58,651 bases of DNA from Acidobacteriota bacterium (lineage in GTDB: Bacteria > Acidobacteriota > Terriglobia > Terriglobales > Acidobacteriaceae): positions 1 through 58,651 of the forward strand of contig JAFDVW010000021.1 of assembly GCA_018268755.1 (NCBI GenBank), read 5' to 3'. Within the stretch, counting starts at the first letter, position 1; each line of letters begins with the position of its first letter. Positions 34,101 through 41,934 of this stretch are shown here, in pieces. The notes beneath the pieces are model-generated. The model ran no database searches, was not told where the DNA came from, and saw nothing but the letters and a program-made list of their open reading frames with translations. The translations under genes and the position numbers were made by a program.

Positions 34101-34620
34101 CATTGACCGTGTATCCCCCCAGCGCAGCGGTGGACGCCGTGCCCGGAGACAAAAGAAGCAGGTCATAGGGATTGCGGGTGAGCAGGGGGAGATCTTTGAT
34201 GCGGCGCGCATCCACCAGATTGCTGATCTGCGAAGTCTCGGTCTCGACCGGGGCGGTGGTCTCCGTGCTGACGGTGACCGTTTCCTGCACCGCGCCAACT
34301 TCAAATTCGCCGTTCAAGGGCACCACCTGCGCCACCGACACCGAAACATTGTTGTAGCGCAAGGGCCGGAACCCGGATTTCTCCATTGTGACAGCGTAGG
34401 TGCCAATGGGCAGGTTTCCTATGGCATAGGAGCCCGACCCGCTGCTCTGTGTGGCGCGGGTGAAACCCGTGGCCATGTTCTTGGCGGACACGGTAGCATC
34501 GGCAACCACGGCGCCACTTTTGTCGGTGACGATGCCACTGATGGAGCCGGTTTGCGCAAATGCTAAAACAGGCAGTCCCATCAGGATCAGGATTCCCAGA
34601 CTGCGGCTCAACAATTTCAT
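31156..34620 (-). CDS. Oar-like TonB-dependent receptor with N-terminal carboxypeptidase-regulatory domain
   Basis: 1154-residue outer-membrane beta-barrel receptor. Signal peptide of about 22 residues (LGILILMGLPVLAFA), a carboxypeptidase-regulatory/Ig-like domain starting GSISGIVTDKSGAVVADATVSA, a plug (NLVDARRIKDLPLLTRNPYDLLLLSPG, FLLDGVDNNDTSVPGG), then a long barrel ending with aromatic IQVAMKLSF, the usual C-terminal outer-membrane signature. Such proteins are expanded in Acidobacteria and are believed to import plant or microbial glycans or to interact with surface proteins; the ligand is unknown. The ATG at 34618-34620 has AAGGAG upstream. A sigma-54-like promoter lies 53-68 bases before it and a terminator follows. 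It is divergent from a GH20 gene, suggesting a shared glycan theme. Confidence 0.93.
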   Translation of the reverse strand: MKLLSRSLGILILMGLPVLAFAQTGSISGIVTDKSGAVVADATVSAKNMATGFTRATQSSGSGSYAIGNLPIGTYAVTMEKSGFRPLRYNNVSVSVAQVVPLNGEFEVGAVQETVTVSTETTAPVETETSQISNLVDARRIKDLPLLTRNPYDLLLLSPGTASTAALGGYTVNGSRERNNNFLLDGVDNNDTSVPGGTGSIVLSSNPESTEEFRVITNAFSAEFGRNTGAIVDVVTKSGTNALHADAYWFGRYNGFGGARDWFNSDGPMNPYVRNQFGYSIGGPIRKNKTFFFFNNEFQRFRTTLTNTATVPTDAFKAGIFTWHTFDTNQQPIDVNVDLTPSSAQNAFGLPLDPTMAQIFALYPEPTQLNPDGYSGQVFFPSSDAQDSYQTVLKVDHHFNDRHTLTLRYGYDYGKNPNSGHADVLPGGVGGVGVKSISQALAANLSSTLTPNLLNTFVFGWNRINVPFTCQGTDVLDSVSPLDRFGNGADYTFGTFTSFGCIALAANGQDRRTGTTSYSDTLSWVHGAHNLKFGFEFRNVGESGSSNFFSRRQVNTLVATNAPVFNPVDISGVDDGELLQLGDAASALYGFVLNDLTGEFFDKNGVRQATDNKFFRQHEYAGFVQDSWKVRRTLTLNLGLRYQFNGVPYEEQGNFSNLLTDPAAYPVVMSIVGPGTGKQIYRNDFSNIEPRVGFSWDPRGDGKTAIRGAFGIFHDRVFGNLFGNARGNPPFEQDYNTFPLQTVNNYLPVGGSLSGIPDVVGDYPVNVPDTTPSPIIPDGALLAPIIFDPHFRNSSSNNWNFGIQHELPGNMVIDLNYVGSKGTHIFRQVDGNPPVPELVDQLVTYCSDPGNEFGCTPEDVTGIALYEGADQFGILPFNAVEHNALVQPFYQRSVGNSIYNAMQLKVTRRYSHGFQIQGSYTWAHGIDDSVDPLNPNAGNRTYPRNSLNLRQDRGNSDNDIRHIGVINYIYELPLGKGRRFLSSGALGRVFEGIQFSGITTAETGHPFEVRGTRDSQRTGVSAWAQLVGDPFAAPGSGCAASGGKAFFTNTCAFALPPWGFASNIGKNAFYGPNYVNFDLSISKKMKFGERVGLETRFEAFNIFNHPQFTNPGADAASLGNLLGSPIFGAITSTVTRQDGTTSARQIQVAMKLSF

Positions 34621-34672
34621 GACAAACACTCCTTGTTTTGTCTTTCCCAGTAAAAGAATGCATAGGGAAAAG

Positions 34673-34688
34673 TGCAGCTCAGAGGCCA
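34673..34688 (-). promoter_or_regulatory. Candidate sigma-54 promoter of the TonB receptor gene
   Basis: Minus strand: TGGCCT-CTGAG-CTGCA (34688-34673), with the invariant GG and GC at the correct 10-base separation and 8 of 11 consensus positions of TGGCAC-N5-TTGCA matched. Predicted start near 34662, giving a 42-base leader. Confidence 0.4.
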
Positions 34689-34913
34689 AACCTGGAGGAG
34701 AGTCTGAGCTTCGACAAAACATGGCCCCGGAGTTGGGAATTCCAGAAATCATTCACGCCCTTACAAAATCTGGAAGCCAGGAAATTTTTCTTGTTCTCAA
34801 CAACCTAGACAAATGAAAGTTGTTATTGGCAGTATTAAATCGTTTACATGCGGCTGCGCTTCCACTATCCTGCGCAGTTCGCCGCAAGAATAGAAAGGCA
34901 GGGGGATATCAAT

Positions 34914-36965
34914 ATGCGCCTCACCGTCTTGATCCTTCTATGTGGACTTTTTCTGGTTCCGGCAAGCCCAGCCCAGCAAGAGACGCCCAGCCTGATGCCC
35001 TTGCCTGCCAGCCTGCAGATGGGCAGCGGACAGCTGGCCATCGATCCGTCCTTCACGGTCAGCCTGAGCGGGCCGCCAGATGCGCGGCTGGAACGCGCTG
35101 TCCATCGCTTTCTCGAACAACTGCGGCGGCAGACCGGCATGGTTGCGCTCGACATGAAGACCGTCCACGAGGCAGGCGAGCTGGCTATTCAAATCGACGG
35201 CGTGGCCCGGGAAATTCCCGAACTGGGCGAAGACGAGTCCTACTCGCTCATCGTCACCAGCAATGGCGCCACCTTGCGCGCGCCCACCACTCTGGGGGCC
35301 ATGCACGGCCTGCAAACCTTCCTGCAACTGGTGCGCATTACGCCCCAGGGCTTTGCTACGCCGGCTGTGAGCATCCAGGACAAACCCCGCTTTCCCTGGC
35401 GCGGATTGATGATCGACTCCGGCCGCCACTTCATGCCGCTCGACATGATTCGCCGCAACCTCGATGGCATGGAAGCGGTGAAGCTCAACGTCCTGCACTG
35501 GCACCTCTCGGAAAACCAGGGCTTTCGCGTGGAGAGCAAGAAGTTCCCCAAACTGCAGGAGATGGGCTCCGACGGCCTGTTCTACACGCAGGCGGAAATT
35601 CGCGACATCATCGCTTATGCCGCCGACCGGGGCATTCGCGTGATGCCGGAATTCGACATGCCCGGCCACAGCACCGCCTGGTTTGTCGGCTATCCCGAGT
35701 TGGCCAGCGCGCCCGGCCCCTATGAGATCGAACGCCACTGGGGCGTGTTTGATCCCGCCATGGACCCCACGAAGGAGAGCACCTACAAATTTCTCGATAC
35801 TTTCATCGCCGAGATGGCAGGGCTATTCCCGGATAAGTACTTCCACATTGGCGGCGATGAAGTGAATGGCAAGCAGTGGGACGGCAACCCGCAGATCCAG
35901 CAGTTCCTGCGCACCCACAACATCAAAGACAACGCCGACCTGCAGGCCCAGTTCAATACTCGCGTGCAGAAGATTGTCAGCAAATATGGCAAGCTCATGA
36001 TGGGGTGGGATGAGATTCTACGTCCTGACTTGCCGAAGAATATCGTGGTGCAATCGTGGCGCGGGCAGGAGTCTCTGGCCGATGCAGTAAAACAGGGTTA
36101 CAGCGGCATTCTTTCGTCCGGTTATTACATTGATCTCATGCAGCCGGCCGCCAGCCACTACGCGGTCGATCCGCTGAGCGGCGCCGCCGCAAGTCTTTCC
36201 CCAGAAGAGCAAAAACGCATTCTGGGCGGCGAAACCACGATGTGGGCAGAGTGGGTCTCTCCGGAAAATGTGGACTCCCGCATCTGGCCGCGCACCGCGG
36301 CGATTGCCGAGCGCTTCTGGTCTCCCCAGAGCGTGACCGACGTGGACTCCATGTATGAGCGGATGGAGGTCGAAAGCCGCCGTCTGGACTGGCTGGACTT
36401 GACTCACAACTCCAGCTATCTGGTGATGCTGCGCCGCATGGTGGGGAGTGATGATATCGCCGCGTTAAAAACATTGGCCGATGTCTCTGAGACCGTAAAG
36501 GGCTACAGCCGTGAAGAGCTGTCGCCGTTCCCTCCCACCAGCCTCAGCCCGATGAACCGTCTGCCGGATGCGGTCCGCGTGGAAAGCATGACCGCGCGGC
36601 AGTTCAGTTTGCTTACCGACCAGATCGTCTCCGGCAAGATGAAGCTGGGAACGGAGGTCCGCATTCGCAGTTTGCTGCTGCGCTGGCGCGATAACCCCAT
36701 CGATCTGGAACCGGCCGCCATGCGTTCTAGCCTGGTGAAAGAATTCATGCCGCTTGCCCACGATCTTTCAGCGCTCGGCTCCGCCGGATTACAGGCCCTC
36801 GACTATCTGGACCGCGGCGAACGCGCCCCCGAGGATTGGAAGACCGAGCAGCTCGCCATGCTGGAGAAGATCAAAAAGCCCACCAGCCAACTGGAGCTGG
36901 CCGTGCTTCCCGCCATCCAGAAGCTGGTGGAGGCCGCCGCCAACCAGCCGCCGGTCACTCCGTAG
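34914..36965 (+). CDS. Exported beta-N-acetylhexosaminidase, GH20
   Basis: 683-residue exported glycosidase that removes terminal GlcNAc or GalNAc from chitin oligomers or glycans. Signal peptide LTVLILLCGLFLVPASPAQ; GH20b N-domain up to about 155; TIM barrel from PRFPWRGLMIDSGRHFMP with NVLHWHLSENQGFR and the catalytic Asp-Glu pair D315-E316 in YFHIGGDEVNGKQW; later VQSWRG and TTMWAEWVSPEN. The reaction is substrate-assisted through the N-acetyl group. A helical C-terminal extension of about 150 residues follows the barrel. AGGGGG is eight bases before the ATG at 34914. The gene is divergent from the TonB receptor and overlaps the convergent thioredoxin-fold gene by 11 bases. Confidence 0.93.
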   Translation: MRLTVLILLCGLFLVPASPAQQETPSLMPLPASLQMGSGQLAIDPSFTVSLSGPPDARLERAVHRFLEQLRRQTGMVALDMKTVHEAGELAIQIDGVAREIPELGEDESYSLIVTSNGATLRAPTTLGAMHGLQTFLQLVRITPQGFATPAVSIQDKPRFPWRGLMIDSGRHFMPLDMIRRNLDGMEAVKLNVLHWHLSENQGFRVESKKFPKLQEMGSDGLFYTQAEIRDIIAYAADRGIRVMPEFDMPGHSTAWFVGYPELASAPGPYEIERHWGVFDPAMDPTKESTYKFLDTFIAEMAGLFPDKYFHIGGDEVNGKQWDGNPQIQQFLRTHNIKDNADLQAQFNTRVQKIVSKYGKLMMGWDEILRPDLPKNIVVQSWRGQESLADAVKQGYSGILSSGYYIDLMQPAASHYAVDPLSGAAASLSPEEQKRILGGETTMWAEWVSPENVDSRIWPRTAAIAERFWSPQSVTDVDSMYERMEVESRRLDWLDLTHNSSYLVMLRRMVGSDDIAALKTLADVSETVKGYSREELSPFPPTSLSPMNRLPDAVRVESMTARQFSLLTDQIVSGKMKLGTEVRIRSLLLRWRDNPIDLEPAAMRSSLVKEFMPLAHDLSALGSAGLQALDYLDRGERAPEDWKTEQLAMLEKIKKPTSQLELAVLPAIQKLVEAAANQPPVTP

Positions 36966-38175
36966 TTTTTGCGGGTGGTGTTTTCCAGTAGGCCTGGTGG
37001 CCGAGGTAGTCATCGTCTTCCAGGTTGGCGATGATCAGCCGCTTCAGTTTCAGATCGTTGATCGAACCCGTGCTCTTGTAGACAATTTCGCCGCCCGGAC
37101 GGATCAGCAGCGTGTACGGTACTGCGGCGCTCCAATCGGGATCAAAGGCCGCCAGCTGGGCATAAATGTCGGTGGAGCTCAGGCTGAGGTTGGTGCTGGT
37201 GGCATGCTCCTGGTCGAGCACCTTCTGCACGCCGGCTTTTTCGTCCGGATAGTTGATGTTGACCGTGACCAGATCAAAGGCGCGGTGACCATACATGCGA
37301 TACATGGTCTCAAAGCGGGGCAGCTCTTCCCGGCAAGGGCCGCACCAGGTGGCCCAGAAATCCACCAGAAGAAGTTTGCCGGTGGAGTTCTTGCGCAAGG
37401 CCTTCAACTCTTCCAGGGTAACGGTCTTGATCACGACCGGCGTTTTCTCGATTTCGGCCATCTCCTCGCGCCGGCCTTCTTCCTTATAAAGCCACTTGGT
37501 CGAGCACCCAACGGAAGGCGTTTTGCTGACCGGAACCGGCTTGCCGGCCAACACGGCGTCGATGGCATTTCGAGCATCGCGCACCGTGACCAGGGACTCG
37601 CGCATGTTGTTGTCCACGCGCCCTTCATAACGCAGCTTGCGCTCCGCGTCGAACACAAAGATGTGCGGGGTGGCTTTCGGCCCGTAGGCATTGGAAACCT
37701 TCTGCGTCTCCCCGTCATATAGATAAGGGAAATGAAACTGCCGGTACTCGCCGCGAATTTTCATTTCCTCGAAGGAATCGCCCACATCGGTATAGCCCAT
37801 TTCGTCGAGGCGCACGGCATTGGGGTTGTTGGGTTCGATGGCCAGCAGCGTGACGCCGCGATCTTTGTAGTCGGCGGCCAATTGCTGGATCCGGCCTTCA
37901 TAGAGCTGGGAAGTGGGACAGTGGTTGCAGATGAACGCCAGCACCAGAACTTTGCTGGCGGCGTAATCTTTCAGGCAGTGGTTCTGGCCGTCGATGCCGG
38001 GAAGACAGAAATCGGGGGCGCTGGCGCCGATGGCGAGGGTGGGCGGGCCGCCTTCTTCGTCGTCATCACTCATCGCGGAAATGGGCAACAACAGGGCGAA
38101 CGCACAAGCCAGGCATACGCTGGTGCGCAGAAGGCTTCTTAGGGCGGCAAAACGAGACGGGCAAGCAGGATTCAC
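36955..38175 (-). CDS. Exported protein with two thioredoxin-fold modules (peroxiredoxin-like plus TlpA-like)
   Basis: 406 residues. An N-terminal signal or anchor (TSVCLACAFALLLPIS) and an acidic stretch precede module 1 (about 45-215), an AhpC/TSA-like fold starting GASAPDFCLPGIDGQNHCLKD with CNHC (in AFICNHCPTSQL) in the active-site position. After a linker, module 2 (about 245-395) is a TlpA/ResA-type thioredoxin with VDFWATWCGPCREELPRFE. Two unlike thiol modules in one chain suggest an internal electron relay in the periplasm, for example for cytochrome maturation or thiol repair; this is inference. Confidence 0.85.
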   Translation of the reverse strand: MNPACPSRFAALRSLLRTSVCLACAFALLLPISAMSDDDEEGGPPTLAIGASAPDFCLPGIDGQNHCLKDYAASKVLVLAFICNHCPTSQLYEGRIQQLAADYKDRGVTLLAIEPNNPNAVRLDEMGYTDVGDSFEEMKIRGEYRQFHFPYLYDGETQKVSNAYGPKATPHIFVFDAERKLRYEGRVDNNMRESLVTVRDARNAIDAVLAGKPVPVSKTPSVGCSTKWLYKEEGRREEMAEIEKTPVVIKTVTLEELKALRKNSTGKLLLVDFWATWCGPCREELPRFETMYRMYGHRAFDLVTVNINYPDEKAGVQKVLDQEHATSTNLSLSSTDIYAQLAAFDPDWSAAVPYTLLIRPGGEIVYKSTGSINDLKLKRLIIANLEDDDYLGHQAYWKTPPAKTTE

Positions 38176-38328
38176 GGCAGCCTCCAGAAGGTATCCATTC
38201 CGAAGCGGGGCCCCTGAAACACCTCATTGAACGCGCGCGCCCGGTGGCTGGCAAGAGATTTTTGCCGTGCCCGGCTAGAGAATTTCCCGCCTGGGCGGAG
38301 AATGATACCCTGTCGGCATCCTTTGCTT

Positions 38329-39639
38329 ATGATGGAAACCGCGCCAGCCGCGCCCCGCCCGAAGATCAACTGGCTCGATATCGTCTGGCTGCTTTTTCTG
38401 CTGGGGCTGGCGGTTTTGCCGCCGGTGCACGAGTATCACAAACAGCTCACCCTGGTCGCGATCGGAATCGTGCAACTCATGGAGCGCCGCATGGTGGCCA
38501 AATGGCCCACCCGCGGCCGCAACTATGCGGTCCTGCTGAAAATTCTGCTGGCCACCATGCTCATCAACCACACCGGCGATGAGCTGAGCATCAACAGCAG
38601 CTACTATCCCATTTATTACCTGCCGGTCGTGACCGCCGCCATGTATTACGGGCCCTGGGCCACCATCCTGTGGACCGCCTTGGCCTCGGCCTGTTACAGC
38701 TCCTATCTTTACCCCGCATTGCAGGAATATGACCTGACGGCCGAGAGCGCTGAGCTGCTGGCCCTGCGCATTCTCTTTTTCTTTATGGCGGCCATGATCG
38801 TCAACCGCTTTGCTGTCGAAAACCGGCGGCAGACCAAGCGCTACCAGGAGTTAGCCGAGCAGTTGGCCGACACCAACCGGCAATTGCAACGAGCGCAGGC
38901 CGAAGCGCGGCGCTCCGAACGCTTGGCCGCTTTGGGCCAGATGTCCGCCGGCCTGGCCCACGAAATCCGCAATCCGCTGGGCGTGATCAAGGGTTCCGCC
39001 GAAATGCTGCAGCAGAAGCTGCAGGACTCGAACCCTCTGGCGCAGGAGCTGGCGGGATACATCTCGAGCGAGGTCAACCGGCTTAGCGCGCTGGTCACGC
39101 GTTTTCTGACTTTCGCGCGTCCGCTGCATGCGGAGCCCACGCTACAGGCCATCGAACCGCTGCTCGACCACGCGCTGCAATCCGTCGCCGGACAATGGCG
39201 CGGCGGAACGGTCATCGTCCAGAAAGAATATGAGAAAGACCTGCCGCTTTTGCCCCTGGATGAAAATCTTTTTGAGCAGGCCTTCGTCAACCTGATTCAG
39301 AACGCCTATGAAGCCATGGGCGAGCAGGGCGGTACTTTGCGGCTGCAGACCACCCGGGTGGAGCAGAACGGACGCTCCGGCGTACGGGTACGCTTGCAGG
39401 ACACCGGGCCTGGCATTCCCGCCGAACAGCGCGAACAGATTTTCAATCCCTTCTTTACTTCCAAGCCCACCGGAGTAGGTCTGGGACTCTCGATTGTGTC
39501 GAAGATCATCGACGAGCACGGCGGCGTCATCCGCGTGGAGAGCAACGGCGGGCCGGGCGCTTCCTTTGTCGTGTTCTTCCCCCAGGTCACCCATCGGGCC
39601 GAGCTGGATCACGCATCAATTTCCTCACCCAACACCTGA
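38329..39639 (+). CDS. Membrane sensor histidine kinase (NtrB-like)
   Basis: 436 residues. The N-terminal half has five or six membrane helices without a recognisable sensor domain (LDIVWLLFLLGLAVLPPV, NYAVLLKILLATMLI, PIYYLPVVTAAMYYGPWATILW, ALRILFFFMAAMIVNRFA). Then comes a coiled-coil HisKA domain with phospho-acceptor His in MSAGLAHEIRNPLGVIKGSAEM, followed by the ATPase domain: N-box FVNLIQNAYEAM, G1 DTGPGIP, G2 GVGLGLSIV. It ends two bases before the response regulator start, so the two form one two-component operon. Two adjacent ATGs (38329, 38332) could start. The signal sensed is unknown. Confidence 0.93.
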   Translation: MMETAPAAPRPKINWLDIVWLLFLLGLAVLPPVHEYHKQLTLVAIGIVQLMERRMVAKWPTRGRNYAVLLKILLATMLINHTGDELSINSSYYPIYYLPVVTAAMYYGPWATILWTALASACYSSYLYPALQEYDLTAESAELLALRILFFFMAAMIVNRFAVENRRQTKRYQELAEQLADTNRQLQRAQAEARRSERLAALGQMSAGLAHEIRNPLGVIKGSAEMLQQKLQDSNPLAQELAGYISSEVNRLSALVTRFLTFARPLHAEPTLQAIEPLLDHALQSVAGQWRGGTVIVQKEYEKDLPLLPLDENLFEQAFVNLIQNAYEAMGEQGGTLRLQTTRVEQNGRSGVRVRLQDTGPGIPAEQREQIFNPFFTSKPTGVGLGLSIVSKIIDEHGGVIRVESNGGPGASFVVFFPQVTHRAELDHASISSPNT

Positions 39640-39641
39640 CC

Positions 39642-41003
39642 ATGCCAACCATCCTGATCATTGAAGATGAAGCCAAAATGCGGCGGATCCTGGAACTGGA
39701 CCTCGCCGACGACGGATTTGCCACGCTTTCGGCCGGCGACGCGGAAAGCGGCCTAAAGCTGCTGCGGGAAAATCCCGTGGACCTGGTGCTCACCGACCTA
39801 AAGTTGCCGGGCATGGATGGGCTGGCATTTTTGCAGGCCGTGAAACAGACCAACGCCGCGATCCCGGTGGTGGTCATGACCGCCTTCGGCTCGGTGGAGA
39901 CCGCGGTGGAAGCCATGAAGGGCGGGGCCAGCGATTACGTGCTCAAGCCCTTCTCGCTCGCCGAAATGCGCATGGTATTGCATAAGGAACTGGATGTGCA
40001 CCGGCTGCGCGAAGAAAACCGCTCTTTGCGCGAAGCCCTGGGCAAACGCTACCAGCACCCCAACATCGTGGCGCACAGCGCCAAAATGCAGGAGGTGCTG
40101 AGCGTGGTGGAGCGCGTGGCTCCCACCAACTCCACCGTACTCTTGGGCGGCGAGAGCGGCGTGGGCAAAGACCTGATCGCGCGCGCCATCCATGAGAAGT
40201 CCCGCCGCGCCTCCGGCCCCTTCATCAAGATCAACAGCACCGCCATTCCGGAAAACCTGCTGGAGAGCGAACTCTTCGGCTATGAGAAAGGCGCCTTCAC
40301 CGGCGCGGCCGCCAGCAAGCCCGGCAAGTTTGAACTGGCCGACAAAGGCACGCTATTTCTGGATGAAATCGGCGACGTCCCCCCGGCCATTCAGGTCAAG
40401 CTGTTGCGCGTCCTGCAGGAGCGCGAGTTCGAGCGGCTGGGCGGGACCAGGACCTTAAAGGTCGATGTGCGGCTGATTGCCGCCACCAATCGCGATTTGC
40501 GCCAAGCGCTCGAACAGGGCACCTTTCGCGAAGACCTTTATTACCGGCTGAATGTCGTCCCCATTGATATCGCGCCCCTGCGCGAACGCAAAGAAGATAT
40601 TCCCGAGCTGGTGGACCTGTTCATCTCCCGCTTTTCGCAGGAGGCGGGCAAGCCCATTACGGGCATCGCGCCGGAAGCCATGCAGCTTCTGGTCAGCCAC
40701 TACTGGCCTGGGAATGTGCGCGAACTGCAAAACGTCATGGAGCGGGCCTGTGCTTTGGCCGGGGCCGGTGAACTACAGATAGCTGACATTCACCTGGACG
40801 CGCAACGCTCCAAACCCGCCAACGGCGGCAATTTCCTTCCCGAAGGCATGACGCTCGAGCACTGGGAAGATGAAATGATCCGCGAAGCCCTCAAGCGGGC
40901 CAACGGCAATAAGAGCCAGGCCGCGCGATTGCTCGGCCTCTCCCGCAATGCCCTGCGCTACCGGCTCTCCAAGATCGGCATCGCGGACGACACAGAAACC
41001 TAA
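39642..41003 (+). CDS. NtrC-family sigma-54-dependent response regulator
   Basis: 453 residues. Receiver domain with acidic pocket IIEDE and phospho-acceptor D52 in LVLTDLKLPGMDG, a short linker, AAA+ domain with Walker A GGESGVGKD, the sigma-54-contacting GAFTGA loop in ESELFGYEKGAFTGAA, Walker B GTLFLDEIGDVP and arginine fingers in FREDLYYRLNVVPI, and a C-terminal Fis HTH (NGNKSQAARLLGLSRNALRYRL). All parts needed to activate sigma-54 promoters are present. The targets may include the candidate sigma-54 promoters at 41886 and 34673. Confidence 0.96.
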   Translation: MPTILIIEDEAKMRRILELDLADDGFATLSAGDAESGLKLLRENPVDLVLTDLKLPGMDGLAFLQAVKQTNAAIPVVVMTAFGSVETAVEAMKGGASDYVLKPFSLAEMRMVLHKELDVHRLREENRSLREALGKRYQHPNIVAHSAKMQEVLSVVERVAPTNSTVLLGGESGVGKDLIARAIHEKSRRASGPFIKINSTAIPENLLESELFGYEKGAFTGAAASKPGKFELADKGTLFLDEIGDVPPAIQVKLLRVLQEREFERLGGTRTLKVDVRLIAATNRDLRQALEQGTFREDLYYRLNVVPIDIAPLRERKEDIPELVDLFISRFSQEAGKPITGIAPEAMQLLVSHYWPGNVRELQNVMERACALAGAGELQIADIHLDAQRSKPANGGNFLPEGMTLEHWEDEMIREALKRANGNKSQAARLLGLSRNALRYRLSKIGIADDTET

Positions 41004-41056
41004 TGGCGTTTTAAAGTTGGCTATTTGCGATCAGGCTTTATTATCCGCGCAACATT

Positions 41057-41072
41057 TGATATCATGATATCA
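41057..41072 (+). promoter_or_regulatory. Perfect 16-bp palindromic operator of the second toxin-antitoxin pair
   Basis: TGATATCATGATATCA is its own reverse complement and ends two bases before the antitoxin ATG. There is no Shine-Dalgarno. CATGAT inside it lies six bases before the ATG and could be the -10 of a leaderless transcript; alternatively TTGGCT (41017) and TATTAT (41039) form a promoter just upstream. Either way antitoxin binding here would block expression. Confidence 0.65.
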
Positions 41073-41074
41073 TT

Positions 41075-41329
41075 ATGAGGAAGCCGGCCCAACTCGTGGT
41101 GCGTAACCTTGAAGCCGAAGTCAAATCGCGGCTACAACGGCGCGCGGCTCAAAATGGCTGGAGCATGGAAGAAGAGGTACGTGTGATTCTGCGGAATGTT
41201 GTCAACGCGGAAGAGCGTCCCCTTGGGCTCGGCACCGATATTGCATCGCTGTTCATGAAAGTTGGCCTGGATTCGGAAATTCCTGAACTTCGCGGCCAGA
41301 CCTTGCAAGCAGCGTCCTTTGAAGAATGA
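41075..41329 (+). CDS. FitA-like ribbon-helix-helix antitoxin
   Basis: 84 residues. The N-terminal half is a ribbon-helix-helix DNA-binding fold (QLVVRNLEAEVKSRLQRRAA and then GWSMEEEVRVILRNVV), as in FitA/VapB antitoxins; the C-terminal half (LFMKVGLDSEIPELRGQTLQAASFEE) is the likely toxin-binding tail. The stop overlaps the toxin start by four bases (ATGA). Confidence 0.88.
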   Translation: MRKPAQLVVRNLEAEVKSRLQRRAAQNGWSMEEEVRVILRNVVNAEERPLGLGTDIASLFMKVGLDSEIPELRGQTLQAASFEE

Positions 41330-41745
41330 TCCTGCTGGACACCAACGTACTTTCCGCGCTCATGCAGCAAAACCCAGACGCAAGGGTTGTTTCCTGGTTG
41401 GACAAACAGCCGCGAACCTCTATTTGGACAACATCCATCACGGTCCTGGAGATCCGCTACGGATTGCAGATTCTGCCGCCCGGAAAACGTCAGACCGCTT
41501 TGGTGCAGGCATTTGATGTCCTGGTGAAAAAAATGATCGGACAACGGGTTGCTGCCTTCGATGCCGCATCCGCCTTCGAAGCTGGAGACCTGATGGCAAC
41601 CCGTCACAACAGAGGACGCCCTGTAGAACTTCGCGATACCATGATCGCCGGCATTGCGCTGGCCCGCCGGGCCACGCTCGCCACTCGCAATATCAGCCAC
41701 TTCTCAGACTTAGAACTCCCACTGATTGATCCCTGGCAGAATTGA
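41326..41745 (+). CDS. FitB/VapC-family PIN-domain toxin
   Basis: 139-residue PIN ribonuclease toxin. Metal-binding acidic residues: D5 in MILLDTNVLS, E42 in VLEIRYGL and D104 in LRDTMIAGIA. In the usual C-terminal TRNxxDF block it reads TRNISHFSDLE, so the fourth acidic residue is moved or replaced by His, which is worth noting for activity. It belongs to the FitB branch by its KRQTALVQAFDVLV segment and its pairing with a ribbon-helix-helix partner. Confidence 0.9.
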   Translation: MILLDTNVLSALMQQNPDARVVSWLDKQPRTSIWTTSITVLEIRYGLQILPPGKRQTALVQAFDVLVKKMIGQRVAAFDAASAFEAGDLMATRHNRGRPVELRDTMIAGIALARRATLATRNISHFSDLELPLIDPWQN

Positions 41746-41750
41746 TCCCT

Positions 41751-41770
41751 GGTGGTGGAAAACCACCACC
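41751..41770. other. Perfect hairpin downstream of the toxin gene
   Basis: GGTGGTGG (41751-41758) pairs with CCACCACC (41763-41770) around AAAA. No T-run follows. A second, weaker stem (GGGCCGG / CCGGCCC) lies near 41800-41822. Probably repeat-type DNA rather than a classic terminator. Confidence 0.45.
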
Positions 41771-41885
41771 CCTGGTTGTGGCCAGCCACCAGTGCGGGCC
41801 GGCAGGCGCTTCCGGCCCGGCTCGTGACGACCACAAATAGCTGAAAATAAACATCTTAGATCGCCATCCACATCTCCCGGCACTT

Positions 41886-41901
41886 TGGCATGGGGCATGC
41901 A
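41886..41901 (+). promoter_or_regulatory. Candidate sigma-54 promoter of the FecR-domain gene
   Basis: TGGCAT-GGGGC-ATGCA matches the -24/-12 consensus TGGCAC-N5-TTGCA at 9 of 11 positions, with the invariant GG and GC correctly spaced. Predicted start near 41912, 23 bases before the ATG and before a good GAGGTG ribosome site. An NtrC-type activator is encoded 0.9 kb upstream. Confidence 0.5.
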
Positions 41902-41934
41902 TTCTCCTCTGCGGGAAAGTGCACGAGGTGACCC

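Noticed and set aside
33358..34566. 402-codon frame opposite the TonB receptor
   Set aside because: Shadow of the receptor's plug and N-terminal domain; no family features.
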